A stretch of DNA of 64,000 nucleotides from the NCBI RefSeq assembly GCF_001888185.1, contig NZ_CP016364.1, positions 1,736,001-1,800,000 on the forward strand, given 5' to 3'. Shown one piece after another: positions 48,671-58,124 of this stretch. Every line of letters begins with the position of its first letter. Position 1 is the first letter of the stretch. Origin of the DNA: Phaeobacter porticola (GTDB lineage: Bacteria > Pseudomonadota > Alphaproteobacteria > Rhodobacterales > Rhodobacteraceae). The notes beneath the pieces were generated by a model that was not told the origin of the DNA, ran no database searches, and saw only the letters and a program-made list of their open reading frames with translations. The position numbers and the translations under genes are program-made.

Positions 48671-51600
48671 TTAATGAAAGTCCCTACTTGGAAACAGCCG
48701 CTTTGATTGGTCTCGTGGATGCATGGCGCGGGCGGGGTAGCGGGATCCTTTGGGAGTGTCGTCCGTGCGAGGGCCTTCGGTGGTGAGCGCTTCTGGCATT
48801 GGGTGGCCGAGTTCGGAGAGCTTGTAGGACATATCGCAAATCTCCTGCGCGATCAGATGCACGACGATGCCTTCGCGTTGCAGATAACCCCGCACACGCA
48901 GCAAACGTGCCCCCATCACGATGCGGCGGAAACGCTCATAGGTTTTGGGCCAGACGACGACATTGCTGACCCCGGTTTCATCCTCAAGCGTTAGAAAAAT
49001 CACTCCTGATGCGGTGCCGGGGCGCTGACGGGTGATGACAAGCCCGCAGATTGTGTGCCGCCCCAGGGGAACATCCTGAAGCGCGTTATGGGGGGTAAGG
49101 CCCGGTATGCTGGGGCGTAGCAATTCCATCGGATGAGCGCGCAAAGAAAGGCGGGTGGACACATAATCCTCAACCACCTCTTCGCCCAAATGCATTGTGG
49201 GTAGGGTGACCTGTGGCTCATCGATGCTTTCGCCATCAATCGGATCGTTAAAGAGCGGCAACGGCTTTGCGCTGCGGATCGCTTTGACCTGCCACAAAGC
49301 ATCACGACGTGTAAGGCCCATGGCGCCAAACGCATCTGCTTCTGCCAGCCGTGCCAGCACATCAGGACGCAGGCCCGCCCGCAGCCACAGGGTTTCTGGT
49401 GTGGGATAACCATTGCCCCGCGCGGCCACGATCCAGCCAGCATCTTCTTCTTTGAAACCTTTGATCTGGCGAAAGCCAAGACGGAGCGCCAATGCACCAT
49501 CGGGGCGGCGTTCAAGGGTGTTGTCCCATTCTGAATGGTTCACGCATATGGGACGTGTTTCGACACTGTGATCCCGCGCGTCGCGTACAATTTGGGGGGG
49601 GGCGTAAAACCCCATGGGTTGAGAATTAAGCAGCGCGCAGGCAAAGACTGCTGGATGATGGCATTTTAACCAAGCTGAGACATACGCGAGCATGGCAAAG
49701 GCCGCCGCGTGGCTTTCAGGAAAGCCGTAATCGGCAAAGCCTTCGATTTGGGAAAAGCAGCGTTTGGCAACGTCCAGATCATAACCATTATTAAGCATGC
49801 CGTTGATGAATTTGTCCTCAAACGCGCCGATAGTACCCATACGCCGAAACGAGGCGAGCGAGCGGCGCAGATGGTCGGCTTCTTCGGCAGAAAACCCGGC
49901 CCCCACGACAGCGATTTGCATGGCCTGTTCCTGAAACAATGGCACACCAAGCGTGCGTCTTGTGACCTCTGCCAGTGTCGGGCCAAAGGGTTCGGGCTGC
50001 TCCAGACCCTGACGGCGTTTGATAAAAGGTTGCACCATACCGCCTTGGATCGGGCCGGGGCGGACGATGGCAACCTCGATCACCAGATCATAGAATGTGC
50101 GTGGTTTCATCCGGGGCAGAAAGTTCATCTGAGCACGGCTTTCGACCTGAAACACTCCGACCGCATCGGCGATGCAGAGCATATCGTAGGTCGTTTTGTC
50201 TTCCTGCGGGATCGTGGCGATGCTGAGGGTTTGACCTTCGTGTTCTGACATCAGATCGAAGGCTTTGCGCACACAGCTCAGCATACCCAGCCCCAGCACA
50301 TCGACTTTCAAAATCCCCAACGCGTCGATATCATCCTTGTCCCATTCGATCACCGTGCGGTCCTTCATCGCCGCATTGGAGATCGGGGATAGCTCATCCA
50401 GGCGTCCGCGTGTGATGACAAAGCCGCCCACATGCTGCGACAGATGCCGGGGGAAGCCGATAATCTCGCCAATGAGCCGGACCGTCTGCATAAGGCGGCG
50501 GTCGTCAGGGTTGAGGCCGACCTCGCGGATGCGGTCCAGATCCAGCCCGCCATTGCTCATCCCCCAAATCTGGCCTGACAAACCGGCGGTGACATCTTGA
50601 GATAGCCCCATGACTTTTCCAACCTCACGGATCGCGGCACGGGTGCGAAAATGGATGACGGTTGCACAAAGTCCGGCGCGATGTCGGCCATACTTCTGGT
50701 AAATCCACTGGATCACCTCTTCACGCCTTTCATGTTCGAAATCGACGTCGATATCGGGCGGCTCGCCTCGGTGTTTTGAGATAAACCGCTCAAACACCAT
50801 CGAGATCATGTCCGGGCTGACGTCAGTAATACCCAAGAGATAACATAGGACTGAATTGGCCGCTGATCCGCGCCCCTGACACAGGATCCCCTGTGATTTA
50901 GCGAATTGCACAATGTCATGGACTGTCAGGAAATAGGCCGGAAAGTTCAATTCCCTGACCACGGCCAGTTCTCTTTCCATAAGACTGACCGCTTTTTGTG
51001 TCGGGCCATCTGGATAACGCCGTGTCAGACCTTCACGGGCCAGCCGCTCAAGGCGCGTTTGGGGTGTTTCTTCTCTGGTATCTTCATGAGGATATTCATA
51101 GGACAGCTCGCCCAGATCAAAACTACATTTGTCGGCAATCTCTAATGTGCGGCGTATTGCGCCCAGATGATTGCGAAACAGCTGCGCCATATCCTGACCT
51201 GCTTTGATCCGCCGCTCAGCATTGGGCAGGGCGCGGGTGCCTATCTCATCAATGAGCATATGATCACGCATACAGGTCAGCACATCGGCCAATTGCCTGC
51301 GGGAGGCCCGGTGCATCAGTACATCCCCCACGGCAACCATCGGGGTGCCTGCCTTTTGCGCCGCTTCTGCGCAAGCTGTCAGATAGGCCTGATCGCTGCC
51401 GTCATAACGGGGGGCGGCCCCGAGAAAAGTGTGATTGGGGAAATGCCGCCGCATGTTTTGAATGTCCGGCACAGCCTCTTTCAGCCTCTTTTGCGGCAGG
51501 GCGATCAAAATCATACCCTTGCACGCGGGGATCATGTCCTTGCTGTAAAGTTCGCAGTCGCCTTTCCCGGTACGGCGTTTGCCCAATGTCAGCAGACGGG

Positions 51601-52054
51601 TCAGGCGTTGGTAGGCCGCCCTGTCGCTGGGCAAGGCGATCCATTCTACTGAACTGTCGCGCAGGACCAAGCGACACCCGACGATCAGTTTGGGCAATGT
51701 CGCCGAGATGGGCTTTACGATGGCTTCCCCCGATCCCACATCCTGCCGCGAAGACGCATCCACACGTTGTTGAGATCGGATTTTCAAAGTCTCGCTTGTA
51801 TCTCGCCGCAACTCCTTGAGCGCCGTCCAGGCCCGGACAACGCCAGCCAGTGAATTGCGATCCGTGATGGCAATCGCGGATAGGCCCAGCTCTGCGGCGC
51901 GCACGACCAGCTCCTCGGGATGCGAGGCCCCGGTTAGGAATGTGAAATTGCTGGTGACACAAAGCTCTGCATAGTCTTGCCGCCGCATCCGCATATCCAG
52001 CATATCCCTTTGATACGCCTCGACCGGGCGGTGCGTGCGATTGATCTCAATCAT
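48671..52054 (-). CDS. dnaE2: Error-prone DNA polymerase DnaE2 (ImuC)
   Basis: This 1127-residue polymerase copies past damaged bases with ImuA and ImuB and causes damage-induced mutation. It has an N-terminal PHP domain (YAELCVTSNFTFLTGASHP at its start), the C-family palm with PPDIDVDFEHERREE holding the catalytic Asps, and a C-terminal OB region. A TTG-type extension to 52141 is open, but the ATG at 52052-52054 overlaps the imuB stop by ATGA, which decides the start. Confidence 0.93.
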   Translation of the reverse strand: MIEINRTHRPVEAYQRDMLDMRMRRQDYAELCVTSNFTFLTGASHPEELVVRAAELGLSAIAITDRNSLAGVVRAWTALKELRRDTSETLKIRSQQRVDASSRQDVGSGEAIVKPISATLPKLIVGCRLVLRDSSVEWIALPSDRAAYQRLTRLLTLGKRRTGKGDCELYSKDMIPACKGMILIALPQKRLKEAVPDIQNMRRHFPNHTFLGAAPRYDGSDQAYLTACAEAAQKAGTPMVAVGDVLMHRASRRQLADVLTCMRDHMLIDEIGTRALPNAERRIKAGQDMAQLFRNHLGAIRRTLEIADKCSFDLGELSYEYPHEDTREETPQTRLERLAREGLTRRYPDGPTQKAVSLMERELAVVRELNFPAYFLTVHDIVQFAKSQGILCQGRGSAANSVLCYLLGITDVSPDMISMVFERFISKHRGEPPDIDVDFEHERREEVIQWIYQKYGRHRAGLCATVIHFRTRAAIREVGKVMGLSQDVTAGLSGQIWGMSNGGLDLDRIREVGLNPDDRRLMQTVRLIGEIIGFPRHLSQHVGGFVITRGRLDELSPISNAAMKDRTVIEWDKDDIDALGILKVDVLGLGMLSCVRKAFDLMSEHEGQTLSIATIPQEDKTTYDMLCIADAVGVFQVESRAQMNFLPRMKPRTFYDLVIEVAIVRPGPIQGGMVQPFIKRRQGLEQPEPFGPTLAEVTRRTLGVPLFQEQAMQIAVVGAGFSAEEADHLRRSLASFRRMGTIGAFEDKFINGMLNNGYDLDVAKRCFSQIEGFADYGFPESHAAAFAMLAYVSAWLKCHHPAVFACALLNSQPMGFYAPPQIVRDARDHSVETRPICVNHSEWDNTLERRPDGALALRLGFRQIKGFKEEDAGWIVAARGNGYPTPETLWLRAGLRPDVLARLAEADAFGAMGLTRRDALWQVKAIRSAKPLPLFNDPIDGESIDEPQVTLPTMHLGEEVVEDYVSTRLSLRAHPMELLRPSIPGLTPHNALQDVPLGRHTICGLVITRQRPGTASGVIFLTLEDETGVSNVVVWPKTYERFRRIVMGARLLRVRGYLQREGIVVHLIAQEICDMSYKLSELGHPMPEALTTEGPRTDDTPKGSRYPARAMHPRDQSKRLFPSRDFH

Positions 52055-53541
52055 GGGAATTCCCCCTGCACGAACCACCCCGGATTTTGCGGTGTATAAA
52101 ATAGCCAGAGCCGTCGCCCCTGTGTGGTGTCGATCCGCCAATAATCGCGCAACCCCGACCGCCAGTTGTCGTCCTCAAACCACCATTCAGGCGCAATGCG
52201 TTCCGGACCAGTGGCACGGCCTGTGGTCAAAGACATGTGCCGCCAGCAGAAACGTGTCGGCGGATAGCGTCCACTGGCCGCTATTGGTTCTGGGGCGAAT
52301 AAGCACAGCGGGCGCGGGTTTGGGCAGGCCCAGTTGCTGGCGGGTTTTGAATAGGCAGCGGGTGCCACGATAAAACTGCGCTCTGGAATATGACTATCAG
52401 CAGGCAGGAACCGCTGGATATTCTCCAACCTGACCCTTGTACCAATCCGGGTAATAAGGTCATCCAATTGCCCTTTATTATTCTCCATTGAACCATATGT
52501 GATCTGTTGAGCTGGCAATGCCTCAAAATGTGTCGCTTCAAGCCTCATTTGGTCGATCCCAAAACCGGCATCCACCTCAGCCAGCCCCCTTTCAAAAAGG
52601 GGCAGGATACGATGGGGATCGTACAAAGGACGTGCCAGACGCAATTCAACCATCTGGTGATCCTGATCTACCCGGCGCACTGTGAGTTTCAGCACCCGCG
52701 CGCCCACGTCATGCGCTTTCAATTTAGCGCACAGTTGGGTCAGCAACCGCTCTGTCCCCGCCATCACATCGCTGATCAGCCCAATCGGTTCCGGCAATGT
52801 CATGCGCACGCCGTAATGGGGCGGGTCTGCCAGTGGCATGATCTCTTCGGGTTGTTGGCCCAAGGCCTGATCCAGCCGCATCAGCACATCAGGCCCGAAC
52901 CGGCGGGTCAGCGGAGCCCGTGCGGCAGAGGCAAGCTGCCCAATTTTGCGAAACCCCAGCCGGTTCAAAGCTATCGCGGTTTTTCCCTCAAGCCGCAAAG
53001 CCGCTATGGGCAGGTTTTGCAACGCAGGCAGCATGTCACCGGCGCGCGCCAGCCCCTCGCCATGATGTGCCAACGCCCATGCTGCGCCGCGCGTGTCTGC
53101 CAAGCCAATTTGCACCGACAGGCCCGCCCGCATCAGACGTGCGCGCATATCGCTTAGCATGCGGTCTTCGCCACCAAAAAGATGTGTCGACCCGCTGACA
53201 TCCAGCACCAGCCCATCCCGGCCTTCCACCCCAACCCAAGGGCAGTACCGTGTCGCCCAACGGCGCAGAATCTGCAAAAAACGCTGCTCTTGCGGAAGAT
53301 CAGCCGGTGTCGTTTGCAAAGTGGGACAAAACGCACGGGCATCCGCATAGGACATGCCCTGATGCAAACCTTGATGCGTGGCAGTGGTGTTGAGGCAATA
53401 AAGCTTATTGGTGTTGTTCTGTTTGAGCGTCAGGGCAAAAGGGCCATCCAGCGGACAGCGCCGCAGAACCCGGTCACTCGCCAGTCGGGGGAACCACAAT
53501 GAGACGACGCGACGTTGGATCCCATCGAACATACCAAACAC
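52051..53541 (-). CDS. imuB: ImuB, catalytically inactive Y-family polymerase-like protein
   Basis: This 496-residue Y-family protein links the sliding clamp with DnaE2. The N-terminus RRVVSLWFPRLASDRVLRR and DGLVLDVSGSTHLFGGEDRM are family-like, and RLGFRKIGQLA is the HhH region. ImuB proteins lack the full set of polymerase acids. The start is GTG 53541 or ATG 53532; either overlaps imuA by about 60 nt, so the genes are coupled. Confidence 0.9.
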   Translation of the reverse strand: MFGMFDGIQRRVVSLWFPRLASDRVLRRCPLDGPFALTLKQNNTNKLYCLNTTATHQGLHQGMSYADARAFCPTLQTTPADLPQEQRFLQILRRWATRYCPWVGVEGRDGLVLDVSGSTHLFGGEDRMLSDMRARLMRAGLSVQIGLADTRGAAWALAHHGEGLARAGDMLPALQNLPIAALRLEGKTAIALNRLGFRKIGQLASAARAPLTRRFGPDVLMRLDQALGQQPEEIMPLADPPHYGVRMTLPEPIGLISDVMAGTERLLTQLCAKLKAHDVGARVLKLTVRRVDQDHQMVELRLARPLYDPHRILPLFERGLAEVDAGFGIDQMRLEATHFEALPAQQITYGSMENNKGQLDDLITRIGTRVRLENIQRFLPADSHIPERSFIVAPAAYSKPASNWACPNPRPLCLFAPEPIAASGRYPPTRFCWRHMSLTTGRATGPERIAPEWWFEDDNWRSGLRDYWRIDTTQGRRLWLFYTPQNPGWFVQGEFP

Positions 53542-54040
53542 CTAATGTTCCTGATTTGTTCTTAATAAGCTCCCACTTTTGTAGAGTCGAGTCCCATGGG
53601 CTATGCTTGGGATCAAAAACAGGCGTACAGCGCCAACGTGTTTCAGCAGCATTGCTGCCCATGCCTTCAGGAATAATAGCCAAACCAGTGGATTTTCCGT
53701 CACGCGCCGCAAGCTGCAAACGCCGCCCCTCAGTCAGCCCCAACGGTTTGTTAAGAAGGACCACGACCAATGACACAGCGCCCGATCTAAGCGCCTCTTC
53801 GGCAACGGCCAAGGTTTGCGTTTGGTCTTTGGTGTTGCAGAGCGTCAAATCCGATGGGGCAATGAATGCAGCGAACCCATTCGGGTTGATTTGAGTGGGA
53901 TCCCACGCTTCACGCACCCACATACATTGTCCCCCAAGCCGCGCGGCAAGCATAAAAGCAAAAGCATATGCACCAGATCCGCAAACCTCATGCGTGCGGG
54001 CCCTGGAGGGCGGAAAAAACCGTAGATCGGAATCGTGCAT
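53474..54040 (-). CDS. imuA: ImuA, translesion synthesis accessory protein
   Basis: This 188-residue protein starts MHDSDLRFFPPSRARTHEVC and has the weakly RecA-like core of ImuA in Rhodobacterales. No clear Walker A motif is visible. It is the first gene of the imuA-imuB-dnaE2 operon. No GAAC-N7-GAAC LexA box was found in its 90-bp upstream region, beyond which a ~180-bp repeat begins. Confidence 0.82.
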   Translation of the reverse strand: MHDSDLRFFPPSRARTHEVCGSGAYAFAFMLAARLGGQCMWVREAWDPTQINPNGFAAFIAPSDLTLCNTKDQTQTLAVAEEALRSGAVSLVVVLLNKPLGLTEGRRLQLAARDGKSTGLAIIPEGMGSNAAETRWRCTPVFDPKHSPWDSTLQKWELIKNKSGTLGVWYVRWDPTSRRLIVVPPTGE

Positions 54041-54130
54041 GAGGAAACTTTAGCACCCGATGACAGTGTTGGAAAACGCTTGTGTGTCACCATAGCTGAC
54101 ATTGGTCTCGCCGCAGCGAAAGCTAACTTT

Positions 54131-54310
54131 GTTCCACGTTGTTGCCTTCTGGCTCACTGCCAACATGGGTCCGCAATCGCTGTGTCGGCTCGGTTCCAGC
54201 GTTCCAGCTCTTTAAATGACCCTTTTAACGCCCTTTAAAACTCTCTGCCGCCCCGCGGTCTTTTAACGATTTGGGCGGCGAACGTTCAAGTTTGCAATGG
54301 GAAGTGTCCC
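54131..54310 (+). repeat. ~180-bp direct repeat, copy A
   Basis: This copy is nearly identical over 180 bp to 56105-56283. It contains GTTCCAGCGTTCCAGC, three TTTAA-rich boxes, and a stem GCCGCCC/GGGCGGC (54247-54253, 54273-54279). It ends in the first iteron. It lies just upstream of imuA. Confidence 0.85.
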
Positions 54311-54410
54311 GTAATGCAACGGGAAGTGTCCCACACTGCAAGGCGAAGTGTCCCGCTACAGCTACAACAACAGCTGTTAGGAGACACTTCATATTGCAGT
54401 AACCGGAAGA
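54294..54410 (+). repeat. 22-bp iterons with an inverted copy, array A
   Basis: Three direct iterons of the form GCAAYGGGAAGTGTCCC start at 54294, 54316 and 54338 (exact 22-nt steps). An inverted copy, GAGACACTTCATATTGCA, is at 54381-54398, followed by GTAACCGGAAGA. Such an arrangement fits a binding array for a recombinase or replication-type protein. No such gene is adjacent. Confidence 0.75.
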
Positions 54411-54694
54411 GGCCGGAGGAAGCCGGATCAACCCGGATGAGGCATAAAAAATTAGGTTTTCAAGACGGCACAAAGAGAGCCTACCAAGTTGGCGCTTGTC
54501 TTTCGCAACCTGAAAACCGCGCTGAAAACCGTCGGATATCAAAAACCAAGACAGCTCGAGTTGCAAATTATTCGGGTCCACCTGCCCCAGTATTGCCTGG
54601 GCTAAGCTCATATGGCGGGCTTCACAAAGTGTGACCAGCGACCCGGCGCAGACCTTCGTTCCTGCTAAAGCTAAGGTCCGCTGCGAGCCCAAAC
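54411..54694. other. Non-coding region after array A
   Basis: A CCGG-rich stretch (54411-54440) and a region aligning with copy C to about 54600. No supported gene; the minus-strand frame here is a shadow of the repeat. Confidence 0.5.
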
Positions 54695-55174
54695 CTACTC
54701 TTGTTCGTCGGCGTCCCAAGCGGTCTGCCAGAATGAAACCTGATACTCCCATAACTCTTCAGGGTCATCTGGAACGTAAAACTCAACCGTGCAAGGTCGG
54801 TCTGGAAATTGGGTTTGTAGCTTAGCCTCCCACATTTCCTTTACGATATTCCCGACGAAAAGCAGTTTGTCTGCGGATAGATTATCGTCATCATGGATAT
54901 GTAGATCGGCCAAATGCCAATGGTTTAGAACCCACTCAACTCCTTTGGGTGTTGAACCTGCTTGGTTTTCAAAGCCTTCAATGTTTTCTTTGCTTACGCC
55001 TTCGACGAGTATGTACTTCCCCACAGCTTCAAATCTTGGCCACAGAAGAGCCGCGTAGCCGACTGCTAGCCTGTAGTTGCCTTCGCATTCCGTCCAAGTT
55101 TCAAGCGGTATCCCGGCACCGTTGTTCCACGCTCCAAGTTCGTCAGTCATGCTTTTTGGTGTTTGATGTGGCAT
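54695..55174 (-). CDS. Hypothetical protein in the repeat-bounded cassette
   Basis: This 159-residue protein is acidic and Trp-rich (for example VLNHWHLADLHIHDDDNL), with no signal peptide or membrane segment. It is not recognised. AT-richer codon use than the core suggests transfer. The ATG at 55172-55174 was chosen over an upstream TTG; an ATG at 55150 is the alternative. Confidence 0.6.
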   Translation of the reverse strand: MPHQTPKSMTDELGAWNNGAGIPLETWTECEGNYRLAVGYAALLWPRFEAVGKYILVEGVSKENIEGFENQAGSTPKGVEWVLNHWHLADLHIHDDDNLSADKLLFVGNIVKEMWEAKLQTQFPDRPCTVEFYVPDDPEELWEYQVSFWQTAWDADEQE

Positions 55175-55377
55175 TTCACCGATCCTTGCTCTTCGCAACA
55201 GCGATAGGACTATTGGACGTAAATCGTCAACGGCGGGAAAGTCCCGCTCTGCCGACCTTGACCTCTGGTTTCAGTCCCGGTTTGGTACGCTGGCGCGGCC
55301 AACGGCGGCTCTGAGCCCATTAGTGTCTGATGCTGCGTGGTGCATGAATGGCGGCTAAGCTCATTTAGGTTGAGGCC
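55175..55377. other. Short non-coding gap between the divergent cassette genes
   Basis: About 200 bp of AT-richer DNA between the divergent hypothetical and HEAT-repeat genes, probably holding both promoters. Confidence 0.4.
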
Positions 55378-56025
55378 ATGGACAGTTCAGGCTTTACTTG
55401 GGCCATGATATTTAGGAACGAAATCAAACAGTTTAGAGACTGGGCGAGCAGAGTTGGGCATCATTCTGCGGAATGGGAGCTGGAGTATCCAAACTGGCCC
55501 CGTTTTGAAGCAGCAGTCTTTTCGTTCTTGAATGAAACGGACAGCGCAAAATGGGAAGCGCAAGATTGGCATGACCTGCTCTACGCAGTTGCTCGAGACA
55601 ATGAGTGTGAGAAATTTATTGAGAGAATTTCTGAGGATCAGTCCCTCCTGAAAAAATTTGCATTTGAAGCTATGAAATCAGACGAAAGTGATGCGAAATG
55701 GCAGGTAGCGGAATGTCTGGGACAGGTAGGAGACCTCGAGTTCGCTGAACCTATACTACTGCTTTTTGTGGATGATGCAGATGAGTATGTCCGTCGACGG
55801 TCGCTGATGGCGCTTTCAGCCCTTGGCTCCAAAGAAACTGAAAGACTGGCAATTTTGGCATGGGAGACGGGTCGGCTCTATGCAAGAATTGGGGCACTAC
55901 ATGCCCTAAGCAAGATCGGTTCTCCCAGACTCGAACACTTCTTAGAGTTAGCAAGACAGGATGGTAGAGCACACCTTTTGGCCAATGCATCAGAGCTTCA
56001 AACAGAACACAAAGTGCAGGATTGA
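55378..56025 (+). CDS. HEAT-repeat protein in the repeat-bounded cassette
   Basis: This 215-residue protein has an N-terminal helical part and HEAT-like repeats from about residue 100 (AKWQVAECLGQVGDLEFAEP, DEYVRRRSLMALSALGS, ARIGALHALSKIGS). HEAT repeats make protein-binding scaffolds; a function cannot be told. Codon use is AT-richer than the core. It lies between the two ~180-bp direct repeats, like a cargo gene. Confidence 0.75.
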   Translation: MDSSGFTWAMIFRNEIKQFRDWASRVGHHSAEWELEYPNWPRFEAAVFSFLNETDSAKWEAQDWHDLLYAVARDNECEKFIERISEDQSLLKKFAFEAMKSDESDAKWQVAECLGQVGDLEFAEPILLLFVDDADEYVRRRSLMALSALGSKETERLAILAWETGRLYARIGALHALSKIGSPRLEHFLELARQDGRAHLLANASELQTEHKVQD

Positions 56026-56104
56026 TATTCGGCTTAGATGGCTGCACGCGTCCAATCGTTTCCTTAATACAGACATTGGCGCAGCCGCAGCTAATTGGCG
56101 CTTC

Positions 56105-56283
56105 GTCCCACGTTGTTGCCTTCTGGGTCACTGCCAACATGGTCCGCAATCGCTGTGTCGGCTCGGTTCCAGCGTTCCAGCTCTTTAAATGACCCTTTTA
56201 ACGCCCTTTAAAACTCTCTGCCGCCCCGCCGTTCTTTAACGGTTTGGGCGGCGAACGTTCAAGTTTGCAATGGGAAGTGTCCC
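56105..56283 (+). repeat. ~180-bp direct repeat, copy B
   Basis: Nearly identical to copy A at 54131. The same stem GCCGCCC/GGGCGGC is at 56220-56226 and 56246-56252, and an inner CCGTT/AACGG hairpin is perfect here but changed in copy A. It ends in the first iteron of array B. Confidence 0.85.
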
Positions 56284-56456
56284 AAAGCCGCAGCGTCAGA
56301 TTGGGGAAGCCGAAGTCTCGGAGCTGGCTGGGCACCGGGTTTTGGCCTAAAAATCAGAGAAATCACAAAAATGAGTTGCTGCAACGCGAAGTGTCCCGCT
56401 ACAGCCAAACGTTTGCTGCATGTTAGGAGACACTTGATATTGCAATAACCGGAAGA
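56267..56456 (+). repeat. 22-bp iterons with an inverted copy, array B
   Basis: Iterons begin at 56267 (GCAATGGGAAGTGTCCC) and 56381 (GCAACGCGAAGTGTCCC), separated by about 97 bp of unrelated DNA that replaces one iteron of array A. An inverted copy is at 56427-56444, followed by ATAACCGGAAGA. Confidence 0.72.
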
Positions 56457-57173
56457 CCCCGGATAAAACCGGAAGATACCGGATGGAGCCATGTAAAAAA
56501 GGCTTCACGAGGTGTTTAATAGAGTTTGAAAGCCAGGAAGGCGTTGTCCTTCAAAGAGGGTCTAAATCGCTCAAACCGAGACGATAGGCGATTTTGAGAC
56601 ACTTCGTCTTTCAAACTCCCCTCCTCTACTACAGCCCTTAAAAATAGCGCTTCCTGGGGCCGACGCGCCCGGCAAAGACCATTTTCTCGACTTTCGAACT
56701 AGGAACTAGGCCGAGCTGAGGCGTTCCAGTTCCTAGAAAGGGATTTTGCTATTGATGGCAATCTCTTGATGAATTTTGGCAAGACTGAGCCGCTCTACGA
56801 ACTAGGAACAGATTTTGCGGTGTGAACGAGGTGCTCTCACCCCTGCCCAGCGGCAACAAATGGAACGGTAGTTCTGCATATTTACGGGTGCTGCCCGTTC
56901 TGGGGCGAAATCAGATCAGAGCCACTGAGGTGCACTACGCCAAACCCGCCATTCACTGCGGCAGCAAAGATACAGCCCCTGCGTACTCACACATTGCGGA
57001 CGAAGCGGGCTTTCGTAGCGATTGCGCCAATGGCTGCTTTGGGTGTCGGTCAGAACCGGTAGTGTTTGCGTGCGACAGAACAGCATAAGTTCTGGCCGAC
57101 CTGCGACCGACAGTGACCGCAATTGCGAAGGATGTTATAGCTTTGTGCAGCTGAACTGAGGACCTTTTGCACC
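56457..57173. other. Non-coding accessory region
   Basis: No supported gene. It holds the tail of repeat copy B (to about 56490) and short repeats such as CGAACTAGGAAC at 56695 and 56800 with an inverse AGTTCCTAG at 56729. The frame at 56822-57088 looks like a chance open frame. Confidence 0.5.
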
Positions 57174-58112
57174 ATGGCCATTCATCGAGGCAAATTCCCG
57201 TATGTAGATGCCGACTTGCTCTTAGCGTATGTTGGGATGGAGACCGACCTAATTTTCAATCGAGGTATCGATCTACCTGGCTTTGCGTCATATCCGCTTT
57301 TGGAAACGGCTAAGGGCCGGGATATTCTCGAAGGGTATCTCGCAGACCTGATCGCATTAGGTAAAAAGACCGGCACTGGTGTGATCCTTGAAAGCCCGAC
57401 TTGGGTGGCGAACCGGGACCGAGGCGCTGCTATCGGATATGCACCCGACGCGTTGAAACAGCTCAACCAACAAGCTGTGGCCATGATGGTGAAGGTGCGC
57501 ACAGCCTACGGAGACGTACCGACTGTAATCAGCGCAAACCTTGGACCGCGCGACGATGCTTATTCGCCTGAAGCGCAAATGAGTGCGGATGAAGCGGAGC
57601 GTTATCATTCCGAACAGATTGCCGCACTTGTGGATACAGAAGTCGATGTCATGAGCGGATACACCCTTGCCTATCCAGCCGAGGCAATTGGTATCGTCCG
57701 GGCGGCCCGGCGCTTCACCATACCGGTCGTGATTTCTTTCACGGTTGAGACGGATGGGAAACTTCCGACGGGCACTTCTTTGGAAGAGGCAATCGTGGAG
57801 GTTGATGCTGCAACTGAAGGATATGCCGCCTACTTCATGATCAACTGTGCGCATCCAGAGCACTTCAATTCAGTTCTTGAAGAAAAGCCGTGGATGCAGC
57901 GGGTCAAGGGTATTGTCGCGAACGCGTCTCGCTGTAGTCATGCTGAGTTGGATGAAGCCGAAGAATTGGATGATGGTAACCCGACTGATCTGGCACAACA
58001 ACTTGTCGATATCCGGCGTCGGTATCCACACATTCAAGTGTTGGGCGGCTGCTGTGGCACAGACATGCGACACATGGGCATGATCGCTAAAGCTGCGCGC
58101 GAAGCGCCTTAG
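57174..58112 (+). CDS. Homocysteine S-methyltransferase family protein
   Basis: This 312-residue protein has the zinc-binding pattern of the family: Cys in INCAHPEHF (about residues 223-231) and the Cys pair in LGGCCGTD near residues 286-293. Such enzymes move a methyl group to homocysteine from S-methylmethionine, betaine or other donors. A GAGGACC ribosome-like site precedes the ATG. A methyltransferase gene follows 12 bp later, suggesting a two-gene operon. Confidence 0.85.
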   Translation: MAIHRGKFPYVDADLLLAYVGMETDLIFNRGIDLPGFASYPLLETAKGRDILEGYLADLIALGKKTGTGVILESPTWVANRDRGAAIGYAPDALKQLNQQAVAMMVKVRTAYGDVPTVISANLGPRDDAYSPEAQMSADEAERYHSEQIAALVDTEVDVMSGYTLAYPAEAIGIVRAARRFTIPVVISFTVETDGKLPTGTSLEEAIVEVDAATEGYAAYFMINCAHPEHFNSVLEEKPWMQRVKGIVANASRCSHAELDEAEELDDGNPTDLAQQLVDIRRRYPHIQVLGGCCGTDMRHMGMIAKAAREAP

Positions 58113-58124
58113 AGGGATTGGTTG

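Noticed and set aside
54131-54145. GTTC-N7-TTGC as a possible SOS box upstream of imuA
   Set aside because: The second half does not match GTTC and the same bases lie in repeat B, where no SOS gene follows.
54294-54398. CRISPR array
   Set aside because: Iterons are 17-bp units in 22-bp steps with no spacers of regular length and no cas genes; one copy is inverted.
54225-54752. Minus-strand frame of 175 codons over repeat A
   Set aside because: It runs through the iterons and the repeat stem; similar frames in copies B and C are not collinear and have no ribosome site. Treated as a shadow of repeat DNA.
54131-56283. Integron attC-like sites
   Set aside because: No integrase, no GTTRRRY/RYYYAAC core sites and repeats much longer than attC, so not called an integron.
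56822-57088. Plus-strand 88-codon frame before the homocysteine methyltransferase
   Set aside because: Looks like the dispersed filler sequence of roseobacter accessory DNA; no ribosome site and odd composition.
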